DNA of 64,000 bases, taken from positions 744,001-808,000 of the forward strand of contig PUDQ02000016.1 in the NCBI GenBank assembly GCA_002964805.2, written 5' to 3'. The notes under the pieces are model-generated. The model saw nothing but the letters and a program-made list of their open reading frames with translations. It searched no databases and was not told where the DNA came from. The translations under genes were made by a program, and so were the position numbers. The first letter of the stretch is position 1. Each line of letters opens with the position of its first letter. Below are positions 33,063-45,400 of this stretch, piece after piece. Source of the stretch: Trametes villosa. Taxonomy: Eukaryota; Basidiomycota; Agaricomycetes; Polyporales; Polyporaceae.

Positions 33063-35388
33063 CTAGCACTCGCCCAGGAAGCTGTTCTTGGGGAAGGGTT
33101 GCTTGAAGTCGTCCCGCCACGTCGTCAGGTTGGGGTCTGTGTACGCCTGGAGGTACTCGTTGATGTACGCCGCCGTCGGGAAGTCCTCCGGGTCGCAGCC
33201 GATGTTGATCGCGTCCGGGTCCTGGTACACGCGGATGTAGTCGACCTTCATGTGGACGGGGAACACCAGGTGGTCCAGGTCGACGAAGCCGAAGTTCGTC
33301 GAAATGAACAGGTTGGCGATGAGGTACTGCAAGACCGTTAGCGGCACGCCGATCGGTACGGCCGTGCACGGTCACTCACCATAGGCTCTTGGGAGACGGG
33401 ACGGGGGCCGATCTCAACGGCGGTATCGGGAGCGAAGCCAGGCTGCTTCAAAGTCCACGCGAGCTTGCCGTTCGAGATCCAGCTGATGTACTGTGGCGGT
33501 TGTTAGCTACGAAGGTAGTGCCGAAACGACGGACAACTGACGGCATCATCGAAACCAGGCTTGTACTGAATGCCGTAGATGGAGTAGGCATTACCGGATC
33601 CTTCGTACGCCTGCTGGTCTAGTGGCGAACGTTGGTTACGGTGCGTGAAGCCCGAGGGAAATCAGGAACTCACTCGTCTGCGTGACAACGGATGAGGCCT
33701 GCTGGAATACACCACCCTTGTAGCTGTTCAGCTCGCTGATGTCGGGATCGGGGATGATCAGATTGTCCGTTGTGTTGAACCAGGTGTAAGCTTCGTTGAA
33801 CGGCTGTATGACGGCCATTAGAACGAGGTCGCACGGACATAGAGGAATAGTACTTACACCCCACTGCGCCGACTGGGAGACTTGGCCAGTCAGGGGATCG
33901 CCAGAGATCTTAGAGCGCGAAGACAGTCAGCAAAACAGCGGTGGTGACGTGAAGTCACGGATGGAGCTGACCTGGGCCTCGAAGATATCGATCTCAGGAG
34001 CGGCGCGGCCGACGTAGGTCCCGTCAGAGTGGATGGGGCCGGGGTGAGACTCGCCGGGGCAAGTGCAGCGCGAGAGCCGCTGGCCGGGCAGGAACGACAG
34101 TATACCACCAGCGCCAGCGTCGCCGTTCTTAGTCGCCGCCAACGGGAGCCCCTTCCTGGTCTGGTTCGCAACAGTTCCGACGTCGCAAGAGTCGTACGTG
34201 TATGGCCACTACACGCAACGTTAGTTCTCGCCACTTCTCACGAGAGCGTAGGTGCGCACCATTCCCTCAAGACTGGCACCATAACCAGCGCGGCCAAGGT
34301 TACCCAACGTCCAGATAGCGGGCCAGAGACCGACGACGTTGTTCACCCCGGGGAGAACCACAGAAGCGAGAACCATGCCGCCGGTGAAGCAGAACTTGTT
34401 CCACGTCGTCATCATTCCGCCCTGGAAGTGTAGGCCGTGCGTCTCCTTGCGGCTGAGCGTGATCACGAGGGAGCCGTTCGAAGTCGTGATAGCTTCCGGG
34501 TCGCACCATTCCATGTTGTTGGTCTGCCAGTAGTGGAGGTCGACAGCCTCCCAGTAGGGATCATCGCCAGGGTAAAACGTGCGGCCATCGGTGTTGAACT
34601 CATCACTCCAGACGAGTTGCCACTCCTTGCCAGTGTTGAAATCGACGTGGGTCCGCGCGTCCGGGGGGGTTTCGAGGTCGATGAGGCCCCAGTTACCAGG
34701 AATGACAGGAACTTGGCCGGTGGCGTTGATGCCTCCCAGGTTGAACCCGCCGAGAGTCGACAGGGGTTTCTTTGTGAAGTAGCTCACAATGGGATAGCCG
34801 GCGCTGGGGTCATGTCAGGGCGCAGTGTCGCGGAGGGGAGGAGAAACACTCACAAGAGCGCCAACAGGCCAGCTCCGAGGATGAACAAACAGCCCAAGTT
34901 GATCAATCCTCTGGCGGTGAAGATACGATATCCCTGATCATACTTCCTGTCTCGGCGAGGGTCGGGGTTGTGGAGGTAATCATCGCTTTCCGGATGATCA
35001 TTGGTGAGCGCTGCGCCCCACGACGAAGGGTCGGGGGAGAGCGAGAACTACCGAGTGCAAACGCTCAGTATTACGGCTGCAGCATGCAGATGACTGCGGC
35101 GACATACCTTATCGGAGAGCGAGACAGGCATGGAGGACGTCTTGCCCGAGTATCTGGACTCGCTCTGACGTGGAGACGAACATAAGAATTGTCAAAGGCG
35201 GTCGTGAATCAAGGGAGTGCACTAACGAGCGACATGTCACCGGCGACGCCGCGAGGCTTGGGACGGCGAGAGAGCGCGGCCTGCGCGCCAGGACCACCCG
35301 ATCCAGCCGAAGGAGTGAGGAGATTCGTCGTTGTGGGCGAATCGGGTTGATTGTAGCCGGTGCGGGGGTTGGGTCCTAGGGACACCAT
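33063..35388 (-). CDS. KRE6: Kre6/Skn1-type beta-1,6-glucan assembly protein, first copy
   Basis: The ATG at 35388 opens a Ser/Pro-rich cytosolic tail (MVSLGPNPRTGYNQPDSP). Exon 1 ends at 35227 (donor GTTAGT). A small exon adds SESRYSGKTSSMP, and the next gives FSLSPDPSSWGAALTNDHPE, YLHNPDP and a single membrane segment (INLGCLFILGAGLLAL, completed by FAGYPIVSYF across an intron), making a type II membrane protein. The lumenal GH16-like domain begins GGFNLGGINATGQVP, contains DEFNTDGRTFYPGDDPYWEA and the active-site motif PEIDIFEAQ, and ends VDYIRVYQDPD...NSFLGEC. Kre6/Skn1 proteins are needed for beta-1,6-glucan in fungal walls and act in the ER/Golgi or at the cell surface. At least eight introns are inferred. 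The gene is divergent from the second copy, with starts 1.26 kb apart. Confidence 0.88.
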
Positions 35389-35704
35389 GGGGAGAGGCTC
35401 TGCGAGAGAGGGAGAGACTACGAGCAAAGAGCGCGGGTAAAAGCAGGGAGGGAATTTGGGGCGGGACACCGGGCGGTGGTGGTGATGCAGATGGGTACAG
35501 GGGAAGGCTGAGGAGCGGAACTTGAGGGTCTGCGGCTCGTAGTGAAGGCGCCACAGACCCCCGCCACTGTGAATTCCCGTGAGCCAGAATATAGACCGGG
35601 AACCGGGAATCTGTGCGATGGCGGAGGTATCGCACGGCAGGGGAGACGCGGAAGTCCCCACGTGCGGTAGTCGGGCTACAGTCTTGCAAAACGCTTACCA
35701 GGGT

Positions 35705-35786
35705 CCAACATGCGATAGGCATGCGATAGCTTGACGTCGTGTCGAACTTTTGGGGCTATCGCATGCCAACTATAGCGGCATGTTGG
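35705..35786. repeat. Imperfect palindrome in the KRE6 promoter
   Basis: The left arm has CCAACATGC (35705-35713) and GGCATGCGATAGC (35718-35730). The right arm has the exact complements GCTATCGCATGCC (35755-35767) and GCATGTTGG (35778-35786). The 24-base loop starts with TTGACGTCG. It could be a paired operator, a cruciform-forming site or a small inverted-repeat element remnant. Confidence 0.75.
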
Positions 35787-36316
35787 TTCGGCCCTTTGTC
35801 TGCCATGTCGGCAACTTTAAAGAGTCAATACCCGCCCCAGCCGGCCCCAGCCAATCACGGCCCGCGATTGGCGGGCTAATGCATGCAGTGGCGGTGAGCT
35901 TCAGCCGCGGGGTGGCTGTGCCCGCCCAGTCACCGCCTCACCGTGACGAGCTGTGACAATGGCCCCGCCGACAGGACGTTCTCGACTCGACAACGGGGGA
36001 GGGATATGCGGTTCGCTTTATCTCCACGAGCCGCACGAGTACTAACCTAACTACCCGACTAGTAACCATAGGTAACAGCTACTAAGCCACGAGAACGCTC
36101 AGATGCAGGGATCCCACTGCCGCTCGCCCGGCACTTCCGCTCGCCCGGCTCATACACCACCGCTACAATATATCTCGCGGAGACCGGGGTCCTGGAATGG
36201 TGAGGTGCTGGGGATCATCGATACCAGACGACCGAGCGGCGGGGTGGGGATTCCGCTAGAACGCATCGGTCTGACGCAAAATCCGCCACGGGGCGGCGTT
36301 TATGGCCGTGCGTTTT

Positions 36317-36360
36317 GAGTGAGGAGTGAGTGAGTGGTGAGTGAATGAGTGAGCGAGTGA
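36317..36360 (+). repeat. GAGT-rich microsatellite
   Basis: About ten imperfect GAGT/GTGA units, 290-330 bases upstream of the second KRE6-like start, probably in the promoter or 5' leader. Confidence 0.7.
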
Positions 36361-36647
36361 CTCGGGGTAAGAGTCGCGTGTACGTTCCAGCTCCCAATCT
36401 GAGCCTCTCTAGGCTCCTGCCCCCTCCCTCCCTCGTTTATCTCCCGCCCACGCCCACGACCCCACCACGACTATCCCATCCGCCCCCGTCCCCGTCGCCC
36501 ACATCGCACCGACTTCAGCAGCACGATACACCCGCCCCATCCCAGTGCCCCCAATCTCCTCGCCATTCCTCCGCTCGCACTTCTCTCCTTCCCACATTGC
36601 GAACCCTCAAAGCTCCTAGGGCACCTTATCACCTCCCCCGGGCTCCC

Positions 36648-38833
36648 ATGGCCGTCTCACCGCGCAGAGTACCTCCTCCAAGCAACCACTACTATGCTGT
36701 GCCCCAGAGTCCGCCCGGCAGCCGGCGATACGAATCTCAACCGCAGCCGTCCGCGTTCGGCCATCCTCAAGCGTCGAACAGCCATCTGAGCCAGCGGAAC
36801 GACACGATCCAGGGCGTAGCCAGAGGCCAGATTGGCGGCGGCTATGGGCCGTACTCGGTGCGCAATCCGTCTTGTGGGCGGGGGGCAAGGCAATTGAACT
36901 GACGGTGTAGCAGTACAACCCTACAACGGCGAACGGACGCTACACGTCCTCGAGGTTCAGCAATGTGCCCTCAGAGGCGTCGTTCGGCACGACTAACGGA
37001 AAGACGACGGGCTCGCACGTCCCAATAGCCGCGACGACGACAGTGCAGCAGTACCCGTACATGTGGGGCACCAACGATCCCGACCTCGACGACCCGCTCC
37101 ACAACCCTGACCCCGTCCGCGACGCGGCGCTCGACCGCAGTTGCGCACCGTTCTCGCCAAGAGGGTGGATGAACGCCTCCGCGCTAGTCGTCGTTGTCAC
37201 CGGCATCCTCGTTCTCTTCGCCGGATACCCCATCATCGATCACTACACGCACGAGCAGCCCATCACCGGCTTCAACCTGGGCGGCATCAACGCCACTGGA
37301 CAGGTGCCCCAGCTCGCGAACTTCCCGTCCCTCATCGACGCCGATACGGACCAGTCGGTGTACACGCGGAAGGGCAACGACGGCAAGAACTACAAGCTCG
37401 TGTTCAGCGACGAGTTCGAGCGGGACGGCCGTACGTTCTACCCTGGGGACGACCCGTACTGGGAAGCCCTCGACTTCCACTACTGGCCGACAAACGACAT
37501 CGAGTGGCACGACCCCAAGCAGATCACCACCGCGAACGGGAAGCTCGTCATCACGATGGAGGAGGCCGAGAACCACGGCCTCAACTTCCGCAGCGGCATG
37601 CTCGCAACATGGAACAAGTTCTGCTTCACGACGGGCTACATCGAGGTGAAGGTCAGCCTTCCCGGCTCGCCTGACGCCCCCGGTCTCTGGCCTGCAGTAT
37701 GGACCCTGGGCAACCTCGTAAGTGTGGAGCGTTTTCCACTGCCATCCGGGTTTCTCATTATTGTCGTTCTATCTTAGGGTCGTGCAGGTTACGGTGCCAC
37801 CACGGAAGGAACATGGCCGTACAGCTATGACGCCTGCGACGTCGGTACGTTCCCGAACCAGACCACTGCTGACCGCCAACCAGCGGCCGCATTCGTCGGT
37901 GGTCTCGGCAGCTCCTCGATCAGTTTCCTACCTGGACAACGTCTTTCGTCTTGCACCTGCCCAGGGTCGGACCATCCCGGACCCAACGTCAACGTCGGTC
38001 GCGGCGTGCCCGAGATCGATATCTTCGAGGCCCAAATCGACGTCAGCCGCTTCCGGGGTCAGGTCTCCCAGTCATACCAGCTAGCTCCCTACAACTACCA
38101 GTACGAGTTCGTGAACTCCTCGGACGTCACGCAGATCTACGACTCCACGAAGACGCGGTTCAACACATACAAGGGCGCGCCATACCAGCAATCCGTCTCG
38201 GCCGTCTCGGACATCGACAACGCGAACTATAACGATGCCGGCTATGCGACCTACGGCTACGAGTGGTGGTCGGACCCCAACAACCGCGACGACGGCTTCG
38301 TGACATGGTTCTCCGAAGGTCAACCGTCCTGGACGCTGACCGCGGCGACGATCGGCGCTGATACAAACACGCAAGTCAGCCAACGATTGGTTCCGGAGGA
38401 GCCTATGGTGAGTGACAGTGATACCGGTCGCTCACGGCGGGTGTGCTGACCAGTGCGCAGTACATCGTTGTGAACCTGGGGATGTCGCGTGAGTACCTCG
38501 TTCAGGGCCTCATGGCAGCAGCGTCTGATGTTCCCTGCAGCCGGCTTCCAGCAGCAGGATTTCAAGCACTTGCGGTTCCCTAGTAAGATGTTCGTCGACT
38601 ACATCCGCGTGTACCAGCGCGAGGATGCGGGCGACGAGAAGCTTACGTGCGATCCCTCGAGTCATCCGACGGCGGACTACATCAAGAGGTACGTCCTCAC
38701 GGTGCTCCGTCTGTACATCCAGCTGAGGGGCTATTGTCCCAGGCATTTGAACGCGTATTCTAACCCCAATCTCACAACATGGGACCAGGCGGGTTACACG
38801 TTCCCGCGCAACTCCAAGTACGACGGGTGCTGA
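36648..38833 (+). CDS. KRE6: Kre6/Skn1-type beta-1,6-glucan assembly protein, second copy
   Basis: Exons 36648-36857, 36911-37717, 37778-38407, 38461-38488, 38541-38688 and 38743-38833 give 637 residues with all phases matching; one exon is only 28 bases. Residues 1-156 are a Pro/Ser/Gln-rich cytosolic tail, and residues about 158-178 form one membrane segment (ASALVVVVTGILVLFAGYPI). The GH16-like lumenal domain starts at GFNLGGINATGQVP and includes DEFERDGRTFYPGDDPYWEA, WNKFCFTTGYIEVKVSLPG and the motif PEIDIFEAQ (E418 and E423). It ends FVDYIRVYQ...NSKYDGC. The ATG at 36648 is chosen because upstream codons in the same frame are low-complexity. The two copies share architecture and motifs but differ in the tail, as expected for old KRE6/SKN1 duplicates. 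The gene is tail-to-tail with the GH72 gene, about 485 bases apart. Confidence 0.92.
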
Positions 38834-39318
38834 GCTCCTGTACCTTCCATGCGCGCGCCTCCTTTATCTCTTGCATATCTCACTTTTTGACCCGCCATTG
38901 CATTTTACGACTGTTCACGATCTTCCATGCCTTAGTGCTTTTCCACCTCCGTGCGGCGTCCCCTGCGAACGGACTATCTATTTCCTGCATATCCGGAACC
39001 TCGGCGGTGTCGCTACAGACTAGCTACTAGCTCATGTGTATGCTGCGAGTAGACGATAATCAGACGGCTGGACTCTTTCACACCCATCTGCCTCTCCCCG
39101 CGGCGCATGCACAGTGTCTCAAGTCCAGGAAACAGGGAGCGGGAGCGGGTACCGAAGCACTACGATCGTCTTATTGGTAAGAGGTAAAGAGCCAGCGAGT
39201 GCATTACAAACGGCGTCACACGAACGTGTCCAGCCGGTCAATACCACACCGCGGGCGACATGCCTCAGCATGACATCGCATCCGCCGCACGCCTCCCCCA
39301 GCAGCCACTACTACCCCC
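38834..39318. other. Convergent intergenic region
   Basis: It holds the 3' ends of the second KRE6-like gene and the GH72 gene. No extra gene is seen. Confidence 0.5.
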
Positions 39319-41340
39319 TCATACAAGGGTGAACGAAGAGCCGAGCACGCCGAACACGACCGCGACGCCGAGGCCGACGAGCGCGCTCGGGTTCACCCCG
39401 AACGCGCCGTTGTTGTTCCCGCTGCTCCCGCCCTTGCCCCCGCCGGAGCCGGATGACCCGGAAGATCCACTGGAGCCGGACGAGCCGCTGGGGGCGCTCG
39501 GAGTGAACGTTGCGGAGGGGTTCGCTAGGCAGGACGTCGCGGCGGCGTTAGCGGAGTTGACGTTTGAGGCCGCGTTCGCATTCACGGTCGCGTTCCCGCC
39601 GAAGTCGCACGAGGTCGCGGCGTGGTTCGTAATCTCGTAGAACTCGCTCATGACGAACGAGAGCTGAGTCTCTGCGATTGCGCAAGGCGCGGTTAGACGG
39701 CGTGAATTTAGGAAAATCACCGGCCAGCGACGCACCGGGGTCGCAGAACGCAACGCGGCCGTAGGTACCGGTGCTACCGTTCGCAGAGATGTCGCCGCAG
39801 TTGCCGCCCTGCTGGCCGAGGAGCGAGCAGCCGAGGTCAAGGAGGTTGCCCGTGATCGCGCCGACCTGGGTCGCGTTCGTCGTCTTCGGCGTGAACTGGC
39901 AGGACAAGATGTTCTCGAGGCAGTTGCACGCCGCGTCGTTGGGCGTCGGCGGGAGTGTGTTCGATGCGAGGAACGTCGCATTCCGGCTCGGGCACGCGGG
40001 AAACGCGCTCGAGCCCGCGTCCGTCTTGCTCGGCGTCGTCGGGAACGTGAGGTTCCCGTACTGCGCCTTAAGCCGGTTGAAGTCGTCGCTCAGCGTGACT
40101 GTGCTGCCGTCGACGGTGACCATGCCGAACGAGCCGTCGGACGCCTGCGCGGGGAAGTAGCTGAACGCGACCGCGCCGGACCAGATGTCGGACATCGGCG
40201 CGCTGAATATGATCGGGACCTCCGTCCAGAGGCGCGGCGGTCGGGATACGCAGCCGAACTCGCTGAAGTACGCGGGGAGCTCGTATCCGGCGAAGTCGCC
40301 ATTCTTGCCGTTGTACGCGGAGGCGCTTGCATCGCCGCAGAACTCGCTGTCGTGGTGCGTGGCCGGGTGGCGTGAGGCAAAACGGACGGATGGGGGAGGG
40401 CAGACGTCAACGGTATTCTCGGCGTGGGCTGCGCGTGTACGTACTAGTTATTCAGGCCGAAAATATCGATGGCCGTCCAAGCGGAGTTGCTGTTCGAGTC
40501 GTCACACCCGAGATAGTTTGCCAGCGGGACGACCCACGAGTCGGCGCCGTCCTGGGCGGCGTAACCGATGAGCGCCGACGACGAGATGGATGTGCTGCAG
40601 AGCGCCGTTGCCTACAATCAGCATGAGGCGTGATGGGAAAGTCAGAGGGGAACGAACAGGTATGCCCTGACATCGCGGGCAGCGGCCTTGATGAACGCAG
40701 CCGCGCCGGTGCCCTCGGGCGCGGTGATGACCTCGTTACCGACGTTGTACGCGAGGACATTGTCGTACTTCTTGAAGGCGTCGATGGTGTTGATGTACTG
40801 GTCGAGGAGGTTGACGGTCCACGAGGGGCTGTTGCGGTCGATGGAGCCACCGGAGGGGAGGGCAAGGTCCAGGCTGTGCACACGTAGTTAGCACCCATTT
40901 CCGGTTGGACGGGGGGTCTGAGACATACATGGTGTAGATGCCGGCCTGGCTGAAGGCGTTCATGCAGTCATCGTGGTTGAGGGACGAGTTTACGCTGTAA
41001 ACACGGATAGCGTTCACACCGAGCTGCTGGAGGAAGGGGAGGTCACGCGCGCAGACGGTGCCGTCCGAGAGGGGGTCAATGAAGGTCGAGGGCTCCGAGA
41101 AAGGGCTGTTCGGGTCGTCCACAACGACACCTGCGATGCGAGGAATGCGCCGGTCAGCGTCCCGGGCAGTACCAGGATGCGGAACGACTAGGTAACGCAC
41201 CTTGTTCCTGGTAAGCAATACCCTTGATGAGGAACCGGGAACCGCCCCTGCCTGGTCACTTTCGGGAGCGCGCCGACATCTGCGGCGAGAAAGAGGGCGG
41301 CGGCGGTGAGGGCGGCAAGCCTGGAGATGGTTGCGTGCAT
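39319..41340 (-). CDS. GH72 beta-1,3-glucanosyltransferase with X8 module and GPI tail; frame break near the N-terminus
   Basis: The ATG at 41340 gives a signal peptide (MHATISRLAALTAAALFLAA). Exon 1 ends at 41201 and exon 2 is 41130-40929. The GH72 domain shows RFLIKGIAYQEQG, LQQLGVNAIRVYSVNSSLNH and the acid/base motif YNVGNEV, then WVVPLANYLGCDDS. It is followed by an X8 cysteine module (CNCLENILSCQF...LLDLGCSLL...GNCGDIS), a Ser/Gly-rich stalk and a hydrophobic tail (PSALVGLGVAVVFGVLG) typical of a GPI anchor. Such Gas/Gel enzymes cut and rejoin beta-1,3-glucan at the plasma membrane or wall. Between the signal peptide frame (KVTRQGR) and the RFLIKG frame the reading frame differs by one base, at about 41230-41260, with no room for an intron. 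The beta-strand normally found there also looks missing. This could be a real lesion or an assembly error. Confidence 0.85.
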
Positions 41341-42455
41341 GAGGACCTCGGTGGGTAAGGAGAGGCGACGAGGATATTGGTTGGTTATCGTGAACGGAGC
41401 AGGCGGGGACGAGAAGAAAAAGGAAGATGAAGGGACTTAAGGAGGGAAGAGGGTGGGGAATGGACTTGGTTGGGCGCGCAGGGGCAGGGGTTTTGAGTGC
41501 CAGGTAGATGTAGGCGTGGGTCCGCCGATCTTGCCGAGAGCCCCGCGGCCAACTCCGTCCACTACTTACCAGTGTCGCAACGCGCCAATCATTCTTGCTA
41601 CCACTGTACTACGCTGTGGCCATTGGCAACAATGATACTCTAGAGCTGTGGCAATATGGGTCCACCAAACTGTGGCTGCGGTAGATTTTGTTGTAGATGT
41701 TCGAAGGCGCGCGGGGGAGAGAAGTGACGGTCGAGCGCGGGAGGGCAGATTAAATACGTAGGAATCACATACTCATCTCAGTTGCGTACATATCTTGGCC
41801 TCGCGCGACGGCAGAGGGCTTGAAGGCAGGGTTTTTTTTGACCGCGTTGGGCTGTCCCGGCAGGATGTCTAAGAAGAGATGTATCCTAGAATTAGTACAG
41901 ACAAACAAAGCCTGGAGGGGACACAGAACTGCGAGAATCATGAGTGTAGGAACTCGTCGACTGAACTTGAATCAGAGAACTGCTGAAGTCAAGCTGGAAT
42001 CAGTATGAGTCGGAGATGCAGACTTAGGTGCGTAGTACTTACTCCTCCTCTCGCCTCTCTCTAAGACACAATCGTAGTCTCCCACTGTGCACCGCCAGCC
42101 TACGTCGAACAACGAAAGCAGTATCCCGACGCACCCCCGTTTGGCGGTACGTGCGGACCAACCGATCTAGACGAGCACTGTCTATTCACCGCGTCTACGC
42201 AGATACGGATGGCCCACAACGGCGAGGGCTGACATACTGTACAACGGAGAACCACAGGTATTAGTGCGCGCATGCTACAAGAGCTACAGTAGTACTTCGG
42301 TTATTCAAGCGACGAAACACCAACAACAACAGCAGATACAAGTCGAGACAAACAGCAGCAGGTCGTGCATTCGTGGGACGGCTCGTTTGGGGGTTATCCT
42401 TCGGCGCGAGTGGGAATCTAGCGGGACAAGAGAGGCGGGAGAGGGGAGAGGCGGC
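41341..42455. other. GH72 promoter and regulator 3' flank
   Basis: No gene is supported. It contains several TGTGGC motifs near 41615-41690 and CA/AC-rich sequence near 42310-42350. The first part is the likely promoter of the GH72 gene, the last the 3' UTR of the regulator. Confidence 0.4.
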
Positions 42456-45400
42456 CTAGTACTGCGGGAACGAGTCCGGCTGGAATGAGCTCTGCGCGTC
42501 GAAGATGCCCGTCTCGCGCATGAGCGACGCCCACTGGTCGTTCGTGGTGTCCCCGCCGCCCACGCCCCCAAACGAGCCGTTGAACAGCGCGTTCGTCATC
42601 TCCGGCGTCATGGAGAAGAACGCGCTGGGGTCCGCGAGCGCCGCCGCGGAGGGGTCGCCCGGGGAGAGCGCGTTGAGGAACGCGAGCGGGTCGGCCCCTC
42701 CGTGCTCGTGCTGCGAGGTGTGCGCCGACGCGGCATGCACCCCGGGGAGGGTGTCCGGCGGCGCAAACGACGCGGAGGATGACGCGGAGGATATTGTGGA
42801 GGGCGAGGCGACGACGCTAGGCGCGGGCGCTTGCGAGTGCGAGTGTGGTGGCGCGAAGGGCGAGTCGTTGGAGATGTCCATCGGAACGTGCTGCTGACTC
42901 TGGTTCACGAACGAGATCGAGGCCTCGGACGGGAAGAGGGAGAGATACTCCATCAGCGACGGGTGCACGTGCGACATCTGCTCCTCCACGTTCTGCGGGA
43001 GCGGCGTGCCCTCATCGCTGCTCGGCGTCGACGCCGCCGCCACGCCACCCGCGACAGAAGCGGGCGTCGAGGCCGTAGGTGTGGCGGCAGTAACAGGGGA
43101 TGTCGCGGTGGGTGTCGTCGCGTTCGAGTCGCGCGGCTTCGTGGGCATACGTGTGCGCTTGCGCGAAAGGAACTTGTTCGTGAGCACGCGCGTCTGTCCG
43201 CCGAAGATCGCGAGCTCATCCTGGAACTGGTCCTCCGGCCCGCCGATGTGTAGCTGAATGTCAAGCGACGGACTCATATGCCTGTTCCGATACTCGCTGA
43301 ACGCCTTCAGCGCGCGGTCCTTCAAGTTCCGCAAGATCGGCTACGGGAAGACCGGTCAGCAGGCGCGCGGAGGTACGCATGGTAAGGGAGAATGCTGACC
43401 AGGGCTTGCCGCGCGCGTGGACTCATCGACGCTCCGCGCTCAAAGAAGTCGACGGCGAGGTCCAGGTCGGTGAGAGCGCTTGGCGCCATCGTCGCGCTTG
43501 GTGAGCGCGTGACGGTGCTTCCCAAGATAACCTGCATGTGCAAGAAGATCTGTAGTCAGCACAGAACCCACAGGAAGACGGCGGCAGCCATTGAAACACG
43601 GATATGCGGCGGCGGCTGAACCTATGAAGAGACGAACAGAACACGTACCGCGGCGGAGAACGCGTGTGTCCACATGCCCCAGAAGCGGCTGCAGATTTCC
43701 GGGCTGTGGGGATCGACGAACGCGTAAGAGTTAAATTCACAGTGAGAATGTGAGAGAATAACGCCGAATATATGCGCACCTGCGATTCCAGTGATGCAGG
43801 AAGCTGCGAAGCAGGATAGATGCACACCGGTTCGCAGCGAGGAAGGAGGGTGCATAGGGGCTCGACAACGGGTTCGAAGGGTTATCGAGCAGCGCCTGGG
43901 CAAAGAACGTGCGGTGTATATGGATCATCGCTGCGTACGTATGTGCATCAGTCGGGTATCGCTGAGATGTGAACGCAGCGGACGTACTGATGCTCCGGAA
44001 GTGCGAGAGGAAGAACGACTTGCAGACGACGGCGGGATTGCTGTAGTTCGCCTCGTCCGGGCGCAGATAGAGCCGCACGTTCGGGAGCGACGTCTGCCTG
44101 ATCTTGCGGTCAAACTCGAGTACCTGCGCATACGAGGGTGGCTTCGCTGCGAGCATGCCGTCGATCACGCCCGCGTAAATGTCACGCGTGAACGAATGCT
44201 TGAATGCCCACACTACGGGAGCGACACGATGGAAAGTGAGTGAATGCCCAGGTTTGATAGGTATGACAGAGAATGCACGCACTGCCGCGGAGGCCGCTAC
44301 CGTCGTCGCTCATCCCCGCTTCGTCGTCGTCGGGCAGTTCGCAGTCAATGTGTTGGAAGGACAGTGACGGCGGGCGACCTAATGACATGCACTATACATT
44401 TAGGGTTAGAAAAGAAGGTCAGAAAAATCTATAACCTAGCGACTTACGTGCATCATCTCCAGCGTGAACATCTCCCAGAAGAGATTCCGCCGACGCTGCA
44501 CATGCTTGTTGTCGAGCTTCCACTGTGCGCTATCGCGATCTACAGCATACCGCTCAGTACCCACCGCAAGCAGACACGGCTGGAAACGACAGACGTAGTC
44601 CGACCTATCAGAGGCCATGGCGTCAGTGCTCTATGTTGCGCATATAGAGACATTAACGTACGCTTTGGCCAATCTTCGAGGCGAGGGAGGCGATACGCCA
44701 GGCACTTTCCAAAGAGTATCGCTGGGTGCAGAGACTGTGATACTTAGTCATGACCACGAGCGCCTGCACCGTCTCCAGCTCGGGCGAGTCGAACACAGAG
44801 CGCAGTGACAGAGCAGATCTCCCCAGACGATAGTACAGCTCCGCTTCAGCGCTACAGGGCTGCAGAGTCAAATCCAGGAGAGCGCCCACAGCAAAGACGA
44901 AGTAGAGCAGAGCGAGCAAGTGGGGGCAGCGGCCGTCGTCATCCGCAGCGTCCCGATGATATGCGTTCCTTTTGGGGTCCTTTAGGCAGTTGTAGATGGG
45001 GACCAGTATGTCGTCGATCAGCTCGTCGCGCTTCACTGGCCGGCACCACCAGGTCGTGTGCTCGAGATAAGTCTCGCATAGCGCCCACGCACGCGGTTGA
45101 GGCGGTAGATGCGCCTCGAGCTGCTCGAGCAGAGCGTCGGTGCCTTCCTCGATGATGGTGAGAGGGAAGGAGATGGCGACATTGGCGAGCTCGGCCTCGA
45201 TCGACGGCACAGCCTCCCCCTCCTCGTCAGGGTCGGTTGTAGTCTGGCAAAAATGAGTTTTCTGCGCATGCATGCCGTTTCCCTGCCGGTACTCACCGAA
45301 ATCAAAGTCTAATAAGCGCGCCCGAGGAGACGATCGTCAATCAGAGAGATGCTGTCGGAGCAGATGGAACTAACCTCGGATCCCGCAGAGCGACCGAAGT

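Larger units (their letters stand above)
35389..36647. promoter_or_regulatory. Shared bidirectional promoter of the KRE6 pair
   Basis: This 1259-base stretch lies between two divergent starts. It contains an imperfect palindrome at 35705-35786, a TGACGTCG CRE-like octamer in the palindrome loop, CCAATCA at 35850-35856, and a GAGT-rich microsatellite near the second start. No gene is supported inside. Co-regulation of the pair is an inference from the layout. Confidence 0.55.
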
